Assembly (NCBI GenBank): GCA_902386085.1
Contig: CABMIA010000038.1
Coordinates: 1 to 19,542, forward strand
Reading direction: 5' to 3'
Source: an uncultured archaeon
GTDB lineage: Archaea; Halobacteriota; Methanosarcinia; Methanosarcinales; Methanoperedenaceae
DNA length: 19,542 bases
The position numbers and the translations under genes are program-made. The notes below the pieces were generated by a model that had not been told where the DNA came from, ran no database searches, and saw nothing but the letters and a program-made list of their open reading frames with translations. This document shows, in pieces, positions 1-8,267 of the stretch (positions are counted from its first letter, which is position 1; each line of letters starts with the position of its first letter).

Positions 1-1698
1 AAGCTGGTTTCCCTGGATGTACTTGTTCAGTCCCATTCTCCTGTCCACGACCACGTATCGTGCCTTTCGCTTATCCATTATTGCATTTGCCGCCGTTTCA
101 TCGGATGATACAAAGAACCTTGCAGCTTCGTCCCCCCCGATCTGGAAATTATTGGCAACCACGGGCCGCTTCGAGATATACAGTATCCAGTTCCCGTAGT
201 CCCACCATGTCATTATCCCGTACTGCCCTCCTGCCGGGGGGTTTTCCCCAAGCCATGTTAGAGAGTCGTACCAGTCATCCGAAGGTTTTGGAGGGGACTG
301 GGACAGTTCATATGACACTGCAATACCAGGGATAAAAAGAAAAAGAATTACAAAAATATAATACGGTTTCAAGGATAAGGATTTGATTTTATCTATAAGA
401 TATCCGGAAAGCAATGCTACGTTAACAGCAAGCGTATACGTAAATCGTCTCTGGTACAGGGCGAGGATAAGGATGATCACAGTCCATATTACAAAAAATA
501 TTTTTCCTCTATCTATCCCTGACCTGTAGGAATAAAAGAACCCAGCAAACCCTATGACCGCTGCATAGAAACTGAACGTGAACGAATACCATGCCGGATT
601 GCCAAGCACCTGCCACCCCAGGAACGTCCCGTCAAAAGTATAAAAAAGCGGCTGGGCTTCAGTGATCTGTTTCAGGACAGGTGAGTCCCTCAGGAGATAT
701 CCTATCCCGTTTGATAAACTGATATAGAAAGACGGGATGACAATGGCCAGGATCAAAAAAAGAGAAGCGACCAGGACTATCATTAAAAGAGGATAATAAT
801 ACCATTTCCGGTTTTTCATCAAGGTGGTGACAAATCCCAAAAAAAGGATAAGTATTGCAGAAGCCGCTACATAGATCAACTGGAAATACGAAAGCGTGCC
901 TGTTGTGATAATCCGCTGCCACGGCGTCCAGAGATAAAAGAGAAGAATCAAGAAGAACGCGGCTATGAACGAGACAGCGCCTGTTGTTACAAGATACTTT
1001 GAATCAACATTGGATATTCTGTCAGAAATGAACTGGATGACCGTATAGGATAGCAAAATCCCGATAAATATAGGTGCGCCTGTCCATGTGAGAAATGAAA
1101 TCCCTATCATTATTCCGGATGCGATGGCAGACAGAATCGAAGAACTTTTTACTGATCTTATAAAAAACAAATAAGCAAGGACCGAAAGAAGCACTTCGGC
1201 AACGTGATGGTCTGTAAAACCAAGAAATGATATCTGGGCATGTGCAGGCATCACCGCAAGTAAAAGTGCACTGTAGAGGGCGACCCGCTCATTGAATATT
1301 TCTTTTGCGATGTAATACACCGGGATTATTGAAAACACACCCAGAAGCACGGGCACGAATGCGCCGACCGATTCAACAAGATGCGCGCCCGGGTTCCCAA
1401 GGCCCAGGATTATGGCAACCGATGCTATGCCCTGGTCAAAGAGCGGGGGCCAGCCTATCAGGGCGCCGTATGGGAAGTTGATATAAGGATCGAATAAGAA
1501 TGTTTTCGGGAACGTGCTGATATACGAAAAAACCCTCCACATATGATAATACGGGTCGGTTTCAAGAAATATTACCCTGCCCTGTTCGAAAACCTGCGGA
1601 TAAGTAAAAAGACGAACGATCAGACCCACCAGGACAATCAGGACAAGAAAGATGCAATTGCGGGAAACCCGGAAATTTTGATTTTTTTTTATTGTCAT
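1..1698 (-). CDS. aglB: Archaeal oligosaccharyltransferase STT3/AglB, C-terminus cut by the window edge
   Basis: This protein would transfer a lipid-linked glycan onto Asn of N-X-S/T sites on the outer face of the membrane. An open frame of 566 codons runs from the ATG at 1696-1698 off the left edge, and archaeal AglB proteins are longer, so the C-terminal globular domain is incomplete. Family motifs seen directly are ETDPYYHMW at about residues 46-54 (first catalytic acidic loop), FTDHH at 161-165 (second acidic motif), QITEAQP with Glu347 where the TIxE/SVSE loop lies, and the diagnostic WWDYG at 498-502. Many hydrophobic segments lie between these motifs, as expected for the 13-helix GT-C core. 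The ATG lies 1 nt after the stop of the upstream gene, so it is the last visible gene of a translationally coupled glycosylation operon. The DK/MI motif should lie beyond the window. Family assignment is firm. The glycan and the polyprenyl carrier are not deducible. Confidence 0.93.
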   Translation of the reverse strand, partial: MTIKKNQNFRVSRNCIFLVLIVLVGLIVRLFTYPQVFEQGRVIFLETDPYYHMWRVFSYISTFPKTFLFDPYINFPYGALIGWPPLFDQGIASVAIILGLGNPGAHLVESVGAFVPVLLGVFSIIPVYYIAKEIFNERVALYSALLLAVMPAHAQISFLGFTDHHVAEVLLSVLAYLFFIRSVKSSSILSAIASGIMIGISFLTWTGAPIFIGILLSYTVIQFISDRISNVDSKYLVTTGAVSFIAAFFLILLFYLWTPWQRIITTGTLSYFQLIYVAASAILILFLGFVTTLMKNRKWYYYPLLMIVLVASLFLILAIVIPSFYISLSNGIGYLLRDSPVLKQITEAQPLFYTFDGTFLGWQVLGNPAWYSFTFSFYAAVIGFAGFFYSYRSGIDRGKIFFVIWTVIILILALYQRRFTYTLAVNVALLSGYLIDKIKSLSLKPYYIFVILFLFIPGIAVSYELSQSPPKPSDDWYDSLTWLGENPPAGGQYGIMTWWDYGNWILYISKRPVVANNFQIGGDEAARFFVSSDETAANAIMDKRKARYVVVDRRMGLNKYIQGNQL

Positions 1699-1699
1699 A

Positions 1700-3469
1700 T
1701 TATAAAACGACCTGATACATCCATTTCAATAGATTCTCTAAGGCTGGCAGGATGGTGTAATTTTGTGAAGGCGATATGTAGGTCATGGTGGCAACCCAGT
1801 AATAAAAAAGTAATAGCAGGGAAGCCTCGGCAAGAGACAGCGCGATAATGGAAATTATCCAGGTTTCCAGCGCATTAAAGCGTTTATTATCGGCAGATAA
1901 AAGATACGCCAACGCTGAGATTAATAGAACCGCAGAAGTGATCAGCGATGCATAATAATAACTATCGAGGAAGGGTGCGGGGGATACTTCTTTGAAAGCA
2001 ACCAGCATTAGCGGTACTGATATTACACAATATCCGGCTATTTTTTTAAGCTTGATCTCGATCAAATCCCGTATTTTATCAATCCTCAGTGCAAAGTAAA
2101 GAAGGACAATATACCCGGCGAGCAAGTACCGGTATTCAAGCACAACCGGAGTATCCGTAATTATTGAAATCAGATAATTTATATTAAATAAAATATATAA
2201 TAAACTATATGCACCCAGCAACAGGACAAAATACAGCCCGAAAATCTTATCCATGGTATTGAAACTGACCTTATTTCTTGCCCTTTCAATTACAAAAATA
2301 ACTGCCAGTACAAGAAAAGGACTTATTAATAAAATACCAAAGGTATTCCCTGTCTTGAGGTATAAGACATCCGCCAAAACACGCAGCCAGTTAGGGCTGA
2401 TATCCGGATTCCATGTATATCCAAGTCTATCCATAAGCGCTAATTGTTGAGCACCTGCCGGGCTTTCATCAAGTGAAATAAATTCGTTTGCATTGGTCAT
2501 TGCCATCGGAGTGCTTGCAAGGGGGGTGACCTCAATTACCTTGAAGGGATCTCCCAGGATAAGTTGATTGAAGCTGAAAAAAGGTATCAGGGATATCAGG
2601 ATTATCAATGAGATCGTAACGATATATTTAGCGCTCCGCCTGAAAATAATGAGATCCATTACCAGAAGCGATACCAGCAACACCGCGCCGTCCAGCACCC
2701 GCGTCCAGACGCAAAGTCCCGCTGACAAATATGCAGCATACATGAATCTATTATCCTTTTTTTCAGAATACCTGTGAAATAATAAGAAGGCCAGCAAGGT
2801 AAGAAAAATAGCCAGGTTATGGTGTTTCAATGTCAGGGCATAAAAAGAAACCGGCGTTGCCAGCAACACGAAAAAGGATGCAAATATTGCGATTTTATTG
2901 TTAAAAAGACTTTTGAACAAAAGATAAACGAGCAGGATTATAAAAGAAGTAATAATAATATTGGTGAATTCAATCGAGAGAACTTCCCCCCACTTCGGAA
3001 AGTAAATGGGTTTAAAGGAATACAGGTTAACTGCTATCAGCACGAAATATGTCAATATCCCGCTTATTGCCGCATCCTTTCGGTTTTTCGCAATAAGATA
3101 AGCAATGAATCCGCCGCTCAATGCCCATAACTGCAACAGGAAAAGATGGGCCCCGTAGACCGAGTCGATTGATTTTAGTACATAGTATACGGGCAGGGAT
3201 AAGATCAGCAGCGAATAGCTGAATTTCCCATACAGGCTGTTCCCAACTGCTATAAAAACCCCGTTTGTTACATTTATTTTGGCAAATTTCAGGGCCAGAG
3301 AACCGTTCATCAAATTATAAAATTGGTTCAGTATCACCCCTTCATCTGAAAAGAATAAACGTGTACCTGCAAACGTGATAAGTATGAACATGGAACTGAA
3401 AAATACCAGCAAAAGGGTCTGGTTTGAAGCGATTAAATTATTGATTTTGCTGGTGAGCGTTTTTATCAT
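1700..3469 (-). CDS. Polytopic membrane protein, GT-C-like glycosyltransferase of the N-glycosylation operon
   Basis: This 589-residue protein is almost entirely hydrophobic, with roughly 12-13 membrane segments. After the first segment (about residues 18-36) comes an outward loop with the acidic pair Asp42-Glu43 (FFSDEG). Further polar signatures are KHHN at 215-218 and WTRVLDG at 255-261. An acidic motif in the first external loop of a many-pass protein is typical of GT-C enzymes, which use polyprenyl-phosphate sugars. I do not recognise a named family, so the substrate is unknown. Its start overlaps the end of the GT4 gene by 4 nt (ATGA), and its stop is 1 nt before aglB. The context suggests it adds a sugar to the lipid-linked glycan or handles the carrier outside the membrane. 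A flippase or a glycan ligase are alternatives. Confidence 0.8.
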   Translation of the reverse strand: MIKTLTSKINNLIASNQTLLLVFFSSMFILITFAGTRLFFSDEGVILNQFYNLMNGSLALKFAKINVTNGVFIAVGNSLYGKFSYSLLILSLPVYYVLKSIDSVYGAHLFLLQLWALSGGFIAYLIAKNRKDAAISGILTYFVLIAVNLYSFKPIYFPKWGEVLSIEFTNIIITSFIILLVYLLFKSLFNNKIAIFASFFVLLATPVSFYALTLKHHNLAIFLTLLAFLLFHRYSEKKDNRFMYAAYLSAGLCVWTRVLDGAVLLVSLLVMDLIIFRRSAKYIVTISLIILISLIPFFSFNQLILGDPFKVIEVTPLASTPMAMTNANEFISLDESPAGAQQLALMDRLGYTWNPDISPNWLRVLADVLYLKTGNTFGILLISPFLVLAVIFVIERARNKVSFNTMDKIFGLYFVLLLGAYSLLYILFNINYLISIITDTPVVLEYRYLLAGYIVLLYFALRIDKIRDLIEIKLKKIAGYCVISVPLMLVAFKEVSPAPFLDSYYYASLITSAVLLISALAYLLSADNKRFNALETWIISIIALSLAEASLLLLFYYWVATMTYISPSQNYTILPALENLLKWMYQVVL

Positions 3470-4623
3470 ATATCTCCGGACTTATCTTTGGAAGCCATGG
3501 ATCCTTCATAAAGCCGAGTCAACTGCCCGACTATCCTGTCCCAATCATATTCCTCCGCCTTCTCCAATAAAGAGGAGGACATTTTTTGACGCAGGGTGCG
3601 GTCTTTAACCAGCGTGCAGATTGCCTCTGCCAGTTCCAGCGTGTCGAGGCCCACCACAAGACCTGTATCTTCATTGACCAGTAAAGACGCTGCATTACGG
3701 GGGCTGTTGACCGTGATAACCGGAACACCGCATGCAAATGCCTCGATGACAACCATTCCGAACCCTTCGCGGCCGGATGGGAGAATTAGCATTTTCGAGG
3801 ATTTTAGCCGTGCGATCATTTCATCGTAATCCATAAAGCCGAAGAATCTGACGTTGTCTGATAGTCCATACCCTGCAGCAAATCGAACAAGCTTCTCTTT
3901 CTCAGGTCCGTCGCCTATAATGCTGCACTGCACATCAGGGCGCACTTTTTTTACATGGCCAATGGCTTCAAGCAAAATACCCGCATTCTTCTCTTTTATA
4001 AGTCTCCCGATGAAGATTATGTCGCATTTATAATTTGATGGTTGTATTCCGGCAATTCTTCTTAAATCAATTCCGTTTGGTATGATGTGTATATCAGACC
4101 CGCTGACTCCAAGAGCTTCCAGGTTCCTTTTCGTCATCCCCGAAACCGCGATTGATTTCGCATTCAACCTGGAAACTGTAAATTCTATCAGCTTCCCTGC
4201 AAACCCGCCGGAGCCGAGATATTCATACCAGTAATTCCCCCATACCTCATGCCATGTGATGATCATCGGATTTCCTCTTAGAATCGATACAAGTTTCGCG
4301 CTATAGCATGAAAAATACGGGAATACGCTTACGTCAATGACATCAAACTTCTCTCCGATCAAACTGAAAAAGAGCCTGAGTGAAAAAAATATTGCTTCAG
4401 ATATTGACCTCCTTCCATCAACATAAAGTTCCATCGGGGCGCAAACGCCATGCAGTATCATACCTTCATTCCCTATTGTTCGCGCGCCGCTCCACCATTT
4501 GACCCCGAAAACATGCACCTCATGCCCCTGTGCCGCCAGACGTTTGCCAAGTTCATATATTCGCTTTTCTCCACCCCCTTTGACCCAGGGATAGACCGCA
4601 TCATACACAAAAGCTACTTTCAT
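3466..4623 (-). CDS. GT4-family (GT-B fold) glycosyltransferase
   Basis: This 385-residue cytosolic enzyme probably extends a lipid-linked glycan using a nucleotide-sugar donor. The N-terminal acceptor domain starts MKVAFVYDAVYPWVKGGGEKR, with the glycine-rich loop typical of GT4 (Gly16-Gly18). The C-terminal donor domain carries IIPNGID (about 180-186), IGRLIKEK with Arg207 and Lys211, IIGDGPEKEKL (about 236-245) and a perfect EX7E motif, Glu286 to Glu294, in GREGFGMVVIEAFACG. Length and domain order are normal for GT4. There is no signal peptide or membrane span. The ATG overlaps the stop of the upstream GT2 gene by one base (TAATG), and the stop overlaps the next gene by 4 nt, so it is mid-operon. 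The donor sugar and the linkage cannot be read from the sequence. Confidence 0.93.
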   Translation of the reverse strand: MKVAFVYDAVYPWVKGGGEKRIYELGKRLAAQGHEVHVFGVKWWSGARTIGNEGMILHGVCAPMELYVDGRRSISEAIFFSLRLFFSLIGEKFDVIDVSVFPYFSCYSAKLVSILRGNPMIITWHEVWGNYWYEYLGSGGFAGKLIEFTVSRLNAKSIAVSGMTKRNLEALGVSGSDIHIIPNGIDLRRIAGIQPSNYKCDIIFIGRLIKEKNAGILLEAIGHVKKVRPDVQCSIIGDGPEKEKLVRFAAGYGLSDNVRFFGFMDYDEMIARLKSSKMLILPSGREGFGMVVIEAFACGVPVITVNSPRNAASLLVNEDTGLVVGLDTLELAEAICTLVKDRTLRQKMSSSLLEKAEEYDWDRIVGQLTRLYEGSMASKDKSGDI

Positions 4624-5759
4624 TAATTTTCCTTTTGATCAAGCATGAAAACGCTGATTATAAGCGCAGAAAAGATTATCTGGACACCCAGGGCCGCAAG
4701 AACCATCGAGATCACAGCATTTCCCACTTCTGAAAGAGAACCATATCCTGCTGATATCCATTTTAAGAAAACGTGCGATCCCAAAAACATTCCTCCGAAG
4801 AATAGCAGTATGCCTGATAAAAGGCCAAGTTCAAGCGAGTGATAATCCATGATTCTGGCGGTTATCCTGCTTTTATCGATCCTGTTGTGGATTATCCCGT
4901 GAACTTTCATGTAAATGCCCGTAGCTATCATCTGCGTCCCTATTATTGCAAGCATGCTGCCCAGTACCAATGAATGGAGACTGGTAGTTTCCACATTGCC
5001 TTTTATCGCCAGGGCAAAGGTCATAAAAATGCCAAGCATAAATATTAAAAAGCCGGGAATATAAAAAAAGGGCGTGGGATTATAAATCATCATAAATCTC
5101 AGGTGTCGCCATCCATCTCCCCATGAATGGAGCTTGGACGGTGTCTGTCTCGGATAATAGGTGATAGGTACCTCGGTTATCCTGAGCTTTTTCCGTGTAG
5201 CTTCGATGATCATCTCACTTGCGAATTCCATCCCTTCGCTTTTCAAATCAAGTTTATCAAATGCTTCTTTTGTGATCGCCCGCATACCGCAGTGGGCGTC
5301 GCTTAAACGTGTTTTAAAAAGTTCATTCAGGGTGCATGTCAGTATCGGATTCCCTATGTACCTGTGCAGCCACGGCATGGCGTTTTTTTTTATATCTCCC
5401 TTAAGCCGGCTGCCCATCACGAAATCCGCTTCATTGGCCATCAAAGGTTTCAGGAACTTCGGCATTTCCCAAAGGTCGTACGTATCATCCGCATCTGCCA
5501 GTAAAAAATATCTTCCTTTTGCATGTTTAACCGCTTCTAAAAAGGCATTCCCGTACCCTTTATTCCCTGGTATCACTACTTTCGCGCCCATGCTCCGGGC
5601 GATCTCCCTTGAGTTGTCTGTAGAATTGTCTGATACTATTATTTCCCCTTCCAGCCCTTCCTGATCCAGGCTTGACCATACTTTCCTGATGCAGGTTCCT
5701 ATGGTCTTCTCCTCATTCATGCAGGGGATTATTACAGATACTTGGGGTTCATTCATCAT
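4623..5759 (-). CDS. GT2-family polyprenyl-phosphate sugar transferase (Dpm1/AglD-like) with C-terminal membrane helices
   Basis: This protein likely charges dolichyl (polyprenyl) phosphate with a sugar from a nucleotide donor at the inner face of the membrane. The catalytic GT-A domain contains VSVIIPCMNEEKTI, VSDNSTDNS, NKGYGNA and the metal-binding DXD segment LLADADDTY (about residues 86-94 from this start), then GSRL, HCGMRA and a PSKLHSWGDGWRH stretch typical of Dpm1/GtrB-like enzymes. Four hydrophobic helices follow. The frame is open up to a GTG at 5838-5840. I prefer the ATG at 5757-5759, because the fold begins right after it, an AGGA lies about 10 nt upstream, no Shine-Dalgarno precedes the GTG, and a TATA-like box (5843-5852) would place transcription start inside the longer version. 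It is the first gene of the operon and overlaps the GT4 gene by one base. Confidence 0.9.
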   Translation of the reverse strand: MMNEPQVSVIIPCMNEEKTIGTCIRKVWSSLDQEGLEGEIIVSDNSTDNSREIARSMGAKVVIPGNKGYGNAFLEAVKHAKGRYFLLADADDTYDLWEMPKFLKPLMANEADFVMGSRLKGDIKKNAMPWLHRYIGNPILTCTLNELFKTRLSDAHCGMRAITKEAFDKLDLKSEGMEFASEMIIEATRKKLRITEVPITYYPRQTPSKLHSWGDGWRHLRFMMIYNPTPFFYIPGFLIFMLGIFMTFALAIKGNVETTSLHSLVLGSMLAIIGTQMIATGIYMKVHGIIHNRIDKSRITARIMDYHSLELGLLSGILLFFGGMFLGSHVFLKWISAGYGSLSEVGNAVISMVLAALGVQIIFSALIISVFMLDQKEN

Positions 5760-5842
5760 ACCAGCATAATCCTGCGGATTGAAATATCTTTCTTTAAATA
5801 TCTCAATATCCACATGCCGGTAACATAATTGACTGGACACAA

Positions 5843-5852
5843 GATTTATATT
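5843..5852 (-). promoter_or_regulatory. Candidate TATA box of the glycosylation operon
   Basis: The minus strand reads AATATAAATC here. An archaeal start about 25 nt downstream would fall near 5823, leaving a leader of about 60 nt before the ATG at 5759. A second TATA-like run lies around 5920-5934 and is an alternative. This is inferred from the pattern only. Confidence 0.4.
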
Positions 5853-5972
5853 CCAAACTGCACCATAAACATGACTGGCAGTTAATGAGAAATAATTATA
5901 GATTACATAATTTAAACCAATTTTTTATACTTGGCAGAGGTATTAGCCACTGATGGAACGACTTAATATCGA

Positions 5973-5982
5973 TTTAAATATA
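5973..5982 (+). promoter_or_regulatory. Candidate TATA box of the six-haem cytochrome gene
   Basis: TTTAAATATA lies about 24 nt upstream of the ATG at 6006. That spacing would make the mRNA leaderless or nearly so, and it argues against the in-frame TTG at 5985 as the start. Confidence 0.5.
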
Positions 5983-6005
5983 TCTTGCTTTTCACAGGGC
6001 GGCAA

Positions 6006-6566
6006 ATGAGGAAGATACTACTGTTTATAACAATAGCAGTTTTCCTGGGGCTGTTGATTATCATAAACCTTGAGCACCCGGAACAAACTGTACCAGGAAA
6101 GCCTGAGGATACGACTACAAGAGAGAAATACGTAAGCAATTTTACTGTGCTTGTCTCCAAAGACGTATGCGAGGGCTGCCACATGTCGGGCAAGTCATAT
6201 GTCCCGCAGGCATTAAGCGTCATACCCCATATCAACGGAGGCGCCTACTGCCTGTCCTGCCATAAAATCTCACACGAGACCCATCCCATAAACAAGAACG
6301 TCACCTGTGAGAAATGCCATGGAACAACTCCAACAGTTCCTGCCTATGTCAACGGGAGCATACCCTGCAACAACTGCCATGCTTATCCCGACCCTCTTCT
6401 TCCAAGTAAAGGAAATCTCATAGCCATACACTTGCCGAGAGGTATAACGTGCAACACCTGTCATACGAACGAATGTACAACATGCCATTCTGAAATGGGA
6501 AAGAGCGAGCGGTGGGATAAAAGACTGACCCATTTCAGGGCTATACTGAATAAGCCCGTATCATAA
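6006..6566 (+). CDS. Membrane-anchored hexahaem c-type cytochrome
   Basis: This is a likely electron carrier on the outer face of the membrane. From the ATG at 6006 (186 aa) it has one N-terminal hydrophobic segment, residues 4-21, without a clear cleavage site, so it probably acts as a signal anchor. Six CXXCH haem-binding motifs follow at residues 55, 82, 101, 121, 149 and 157 (first Cys). Other histidines (75, 90, 93, 142, 176) could act as distal ligands. Three N-X-S/T sequons (N45, N98, N116) are present. It resembles small NapC/NrfH or tetrahaem-type domains only in motif spacing, and I cannot name a family. The ATG is preferred over the TTG at 5985 because of promoter spacing and because the anchor starts there. 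It converges on the five-haem cytochrome gene. Function is inferred from motifs alone. Confidence 0.88.
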   Translation: MRKILLFITIAVFLGLLIIINLEHPEQTVPGKPEDTTTREKYVSNFTVLVSKDVCEGCHMSGKSYVPQALSVIPHINGGAYCLSCHKISHETHPINKNVTCEKCHGTTPTVPAYVNGSIPCNNCHAYPDPLLPSKGNLIAIHLPRGITCNTCHTNECTTCHSEMGKSERWDKRLTHFRAILNKPVS

Positions 6567-6595
6567 GAGTATTTTTTTAAACTTGCTTTGGGAAT

Positions 6596-6627
6596 AAAAA
6601 AAGGGAAATGGGAGTTTATCCCATTTC
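6596..6627 (-). terminator. Hairpin terminator of the five-haem cytochrome gene
   Basis: A perfect 9-bp stem (GAAATGGGA at 6605-6613, TCCCATTTC at 6619-6627) has a 5-nt loop and lies just past the stop codon at 6630-6632. On the minus strand it is followed by CC and seven T residues (6602-6596). The opposing gene has its own T7 run at 6572-6578. Both genes therefore appear to terminate in this 63-bp gap. Confidence 0.75.
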
Positions 6628-6629
6628 AT

Positions 6630-7940
6630 TTACTGTAGTGCTGCTGCACTGTCGTTCGTTTCGCCATTGAGGCCATTGATTGTGGCTGTACCGCCATTGA
6701 GGTATAGGGTCTTTCCTGGTGTCCAGTTATAAGTCTTATCGCCAACACCATATGTCATTCCTGATCCATTACCGTATATTGCGACATTGACCTGTCCTTC
6801 AACAGCGAAGTTTGCAACGCTGTACTGGCCGGTCGATGACTCAATTGCGTCAAAGGCGAGCTTGTAGCCTTTCTGGAAGTTTATGTCCACTGCAACGTGC
6901 GTGTGGCATGCAATGCATGCGCCGTTGGACGCGCCGTAGCCAAATCTGTCCAGTTTGTCATCCGTCTTAACGAATGCATTGTGGGCTTCAACCGAACCTG
7001 TGTCTTCTGGCGAGCCTGTAATGCCGAATCCACCTGCTGCAAGGGTAGCTTCAAATGCCGGGGTGTGTGAGGCTGTACTGTAGTGACAATCAGCGCATGA
7101 ACCTACGCCTTCACCATTTATCAACCAGCCGGAATGCATGTAGGGTTCCGGTGACTCATACTCGTATCCGGAAACGCCTGTTTCCTTTTCTCCGCCATGA
7201 CATTCCATACAGGAGACCAGTGAAGCCGCATGGTACCTTGTACCTGGGGTGACTGCTCTTGAGCCTGAACCATTGAAGTTAAGCGCTCCAGTTGAAGATA
7301 TCGTAACCGCGCTCGGGTCAACTGCGCCAGCTTTTGTTGTTGCGTTCTGATCTAAAGGCGCACCGTTCGAATACGTGGCTGTTTCACTGATGCGTGACAT
7401 ATTGTATACAATCCCAACATCGGAGCCAGTAATTTGACCTGCATAGAAACCTCTTGTATCCTGGAAATCCTTCTTTTCAACGAATGTGGTCAAGTCCAGG
7501 TTTTTGGCGTTGAAGAGTGTCCAGTCAATGGTTTTGGTAGCTGCGCCGACACCAGTAATCTGTTTCGGGAAATTTCCCGTCTCAAAGTTCTGTATCGTGG
7601 TCACAACATACACGGATTTTAAGGTTGCGGGTCCGGTTACGTTAGAGTATGTCAATTTTACAACTGCATCGTCACCGCTTGCGAAACCTGCCTCAGCCCT
7701 GTGGCAGTACTCGCACTGGAAATTGGCATGCGGCCCCAGTGTTCCGGTCTTCGCTGAATATCCGCTGTTACTCAATTCTGCTTTCACATCGCCGTGGCAT
7801 TTCTGACACGGTATCTGGTTGCCTGTTGCGTCGATATTGTAGAAGGAGTGCTGCCCCGCGAATAATGCCATAGTTGACGGCAGAGCAAAAACACCTACTC
7901 CAACCAGCGCAATCAAAGCTAAGCTAAGTTTTGCGTTCAT
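6630..7940 (-). CDS. Secreted pentahaem c-type cytochrome rich in N-glycosylation sequons
   Basis: This 436-residue protein has a signal peptide (hydrophobic residues 5-20, likely cleaved near TMA-LFAG at 25). Five CXXCH motifs have their first Cys at residues 45, 76, 244, 282 and 342. Seven further histidines (31, 71, 237, 269, 292, 320, 348) could supply distal ligands. Residues 85-230 and 365-436 are Ser/Thr/Gly/Asn-rich and look like beta-sheet. No C-terminal membrane helix or obvious wall anchor is seen, so it should be free or self-assembling outside the cell. Seven N-X-S/T sequons (N100, N180, N199, N223, N391, N405, N429) make it a plausible substrate of the nearby AglB. A strong AGGAG lies 6 nt before the ATG. 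It could be a subunit of an archaeal extracellular cytochrome filament, or simply a periplasmic-type electron carrier; this is inference. Confidence 0.87.
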   Translation of the reverse strand: MNAKLSLALIALVGVGVFALPSTMALFAGQHSFYNIDATGNQIPCQKCHGDVKAELSNSGYSAKTGTLGPHANFQCEYCHRAEAGFASGDDAVVKLTYSNVTGPATLKSVYVVTTIQNFETGNFPKQITGVGAATKTIDWTLFNAKNLDLTTFVEKKDFQDTRGFYAGQITGSDVGIVYNMSRISETATYSNGAPLDQNATTKAGAVDPSAVTISSTGALNFNGSGSRAVTPGTRYHAASLVSCMECHGGEKETGVSGYEYESPEPYMHSGWLINGEGVGSCADCHYSTASHTPAFEATLAAGGFGITGSPEDTGSVEAHNAFVKTDDKLDRFGYGASNGACIACHTHVAVDINFQKGYKLAFDAIESSTGQYSVANFAVEGQVNVAIYGNGSGMTYGVGDKTYNWTPGKTLYLNGGTATINGLNGETNDSAAALQ

Positions 7941-7976
7941 ATTTTTCTCCTATCCAAATATTTATCCAATTATTTT

Positions 7977-8008
7977 TTCAGGACAAAATAATCTTTCAAT
8001 GTCCTGAA
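7977..8008. repeat. Inverted repeat in the leader of the five-haem cytochrome gene
   Basis: TTCAGGAC (7977-7984) and GTCCTGAA (8001-8008) form perfect 8-bp arms separated by 16 nt. They lie 37-68 nt upstream of the ATG, inside the predicted 5' leader. This could be an RNA hairpin or an operator. Confidence 0.5.
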
Positions 8009-8023
8009 TTTTAAGTCAAGAAC

Positions 8024-8094
8024 GGATGCAACTTTACTTGCAAAAAATCTTTATTTAAAGATAGGAAGGATTTTTTAACTGTAAAGCTGCATCC
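8024..8094 (-). promoter_or_regulatory. TATA box embedded in a long inverted repeat, promoter of the five-haem cytochrome gene
   Basis: A TATA-like TTTAAATAAA reads on the minus strand at 8050-8059. It sits between two 26-nt arms, 8024-8049 and 8069-8094. The arms are imperfect reverse complements: GGATGCA, CTTTAC and AAAAAATC match in order, 21 of 26 positions in all. Such symmetry around a TATA box fits a dimeric regulator that competes with or recruits TBP. Predicted transcription start is near 8030. Confidence 0.5.
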
Positions 8095-8244
8095 ATTTCA
8101 ACAGTTACTTTTTATGTTCCAATGATTTAAATAAATATATGTATAAAAAATATATATTAAAAATATATCTAAAAAATACATAGAAGTTATAAGCATAACA
8201 GCTATATAGCAATCATATATAGGAATAATTAAAATATTAATTGA

Positions 8245-8267
8245 TTGAGATTTATAAAAAATCTCAA
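8245..8267 (-). terminator. Hairpin downstream of the winged-helix gene
   Basis: A perfect 9-bp stem (TTGAGATTT at 8245-8253, AAATCTCAA at 8259-8267) with a 5-nt loop lies 35 bp past the stop of the minus-strand gene at 8302. The sequence that follows on the minus strand is AT-rich but has no long T-run. It is probably a terminator. Confidence 0.45.

Noticed and set aside
659..922. 87-aa minus-strand frame inside the aglB region
   Set aside because: It is an out-of-frame shadow. The aglB frame is continuous through this segment and carries the family motifs.
5760..5840. N-terminal extension of the GT2 protein from the GTG at 5840
   Set aside because: It lacks a ribosome site and is immediately preceded by the likely TATA box, so transcription should start downstream of it. 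It is kept as an alternative only.
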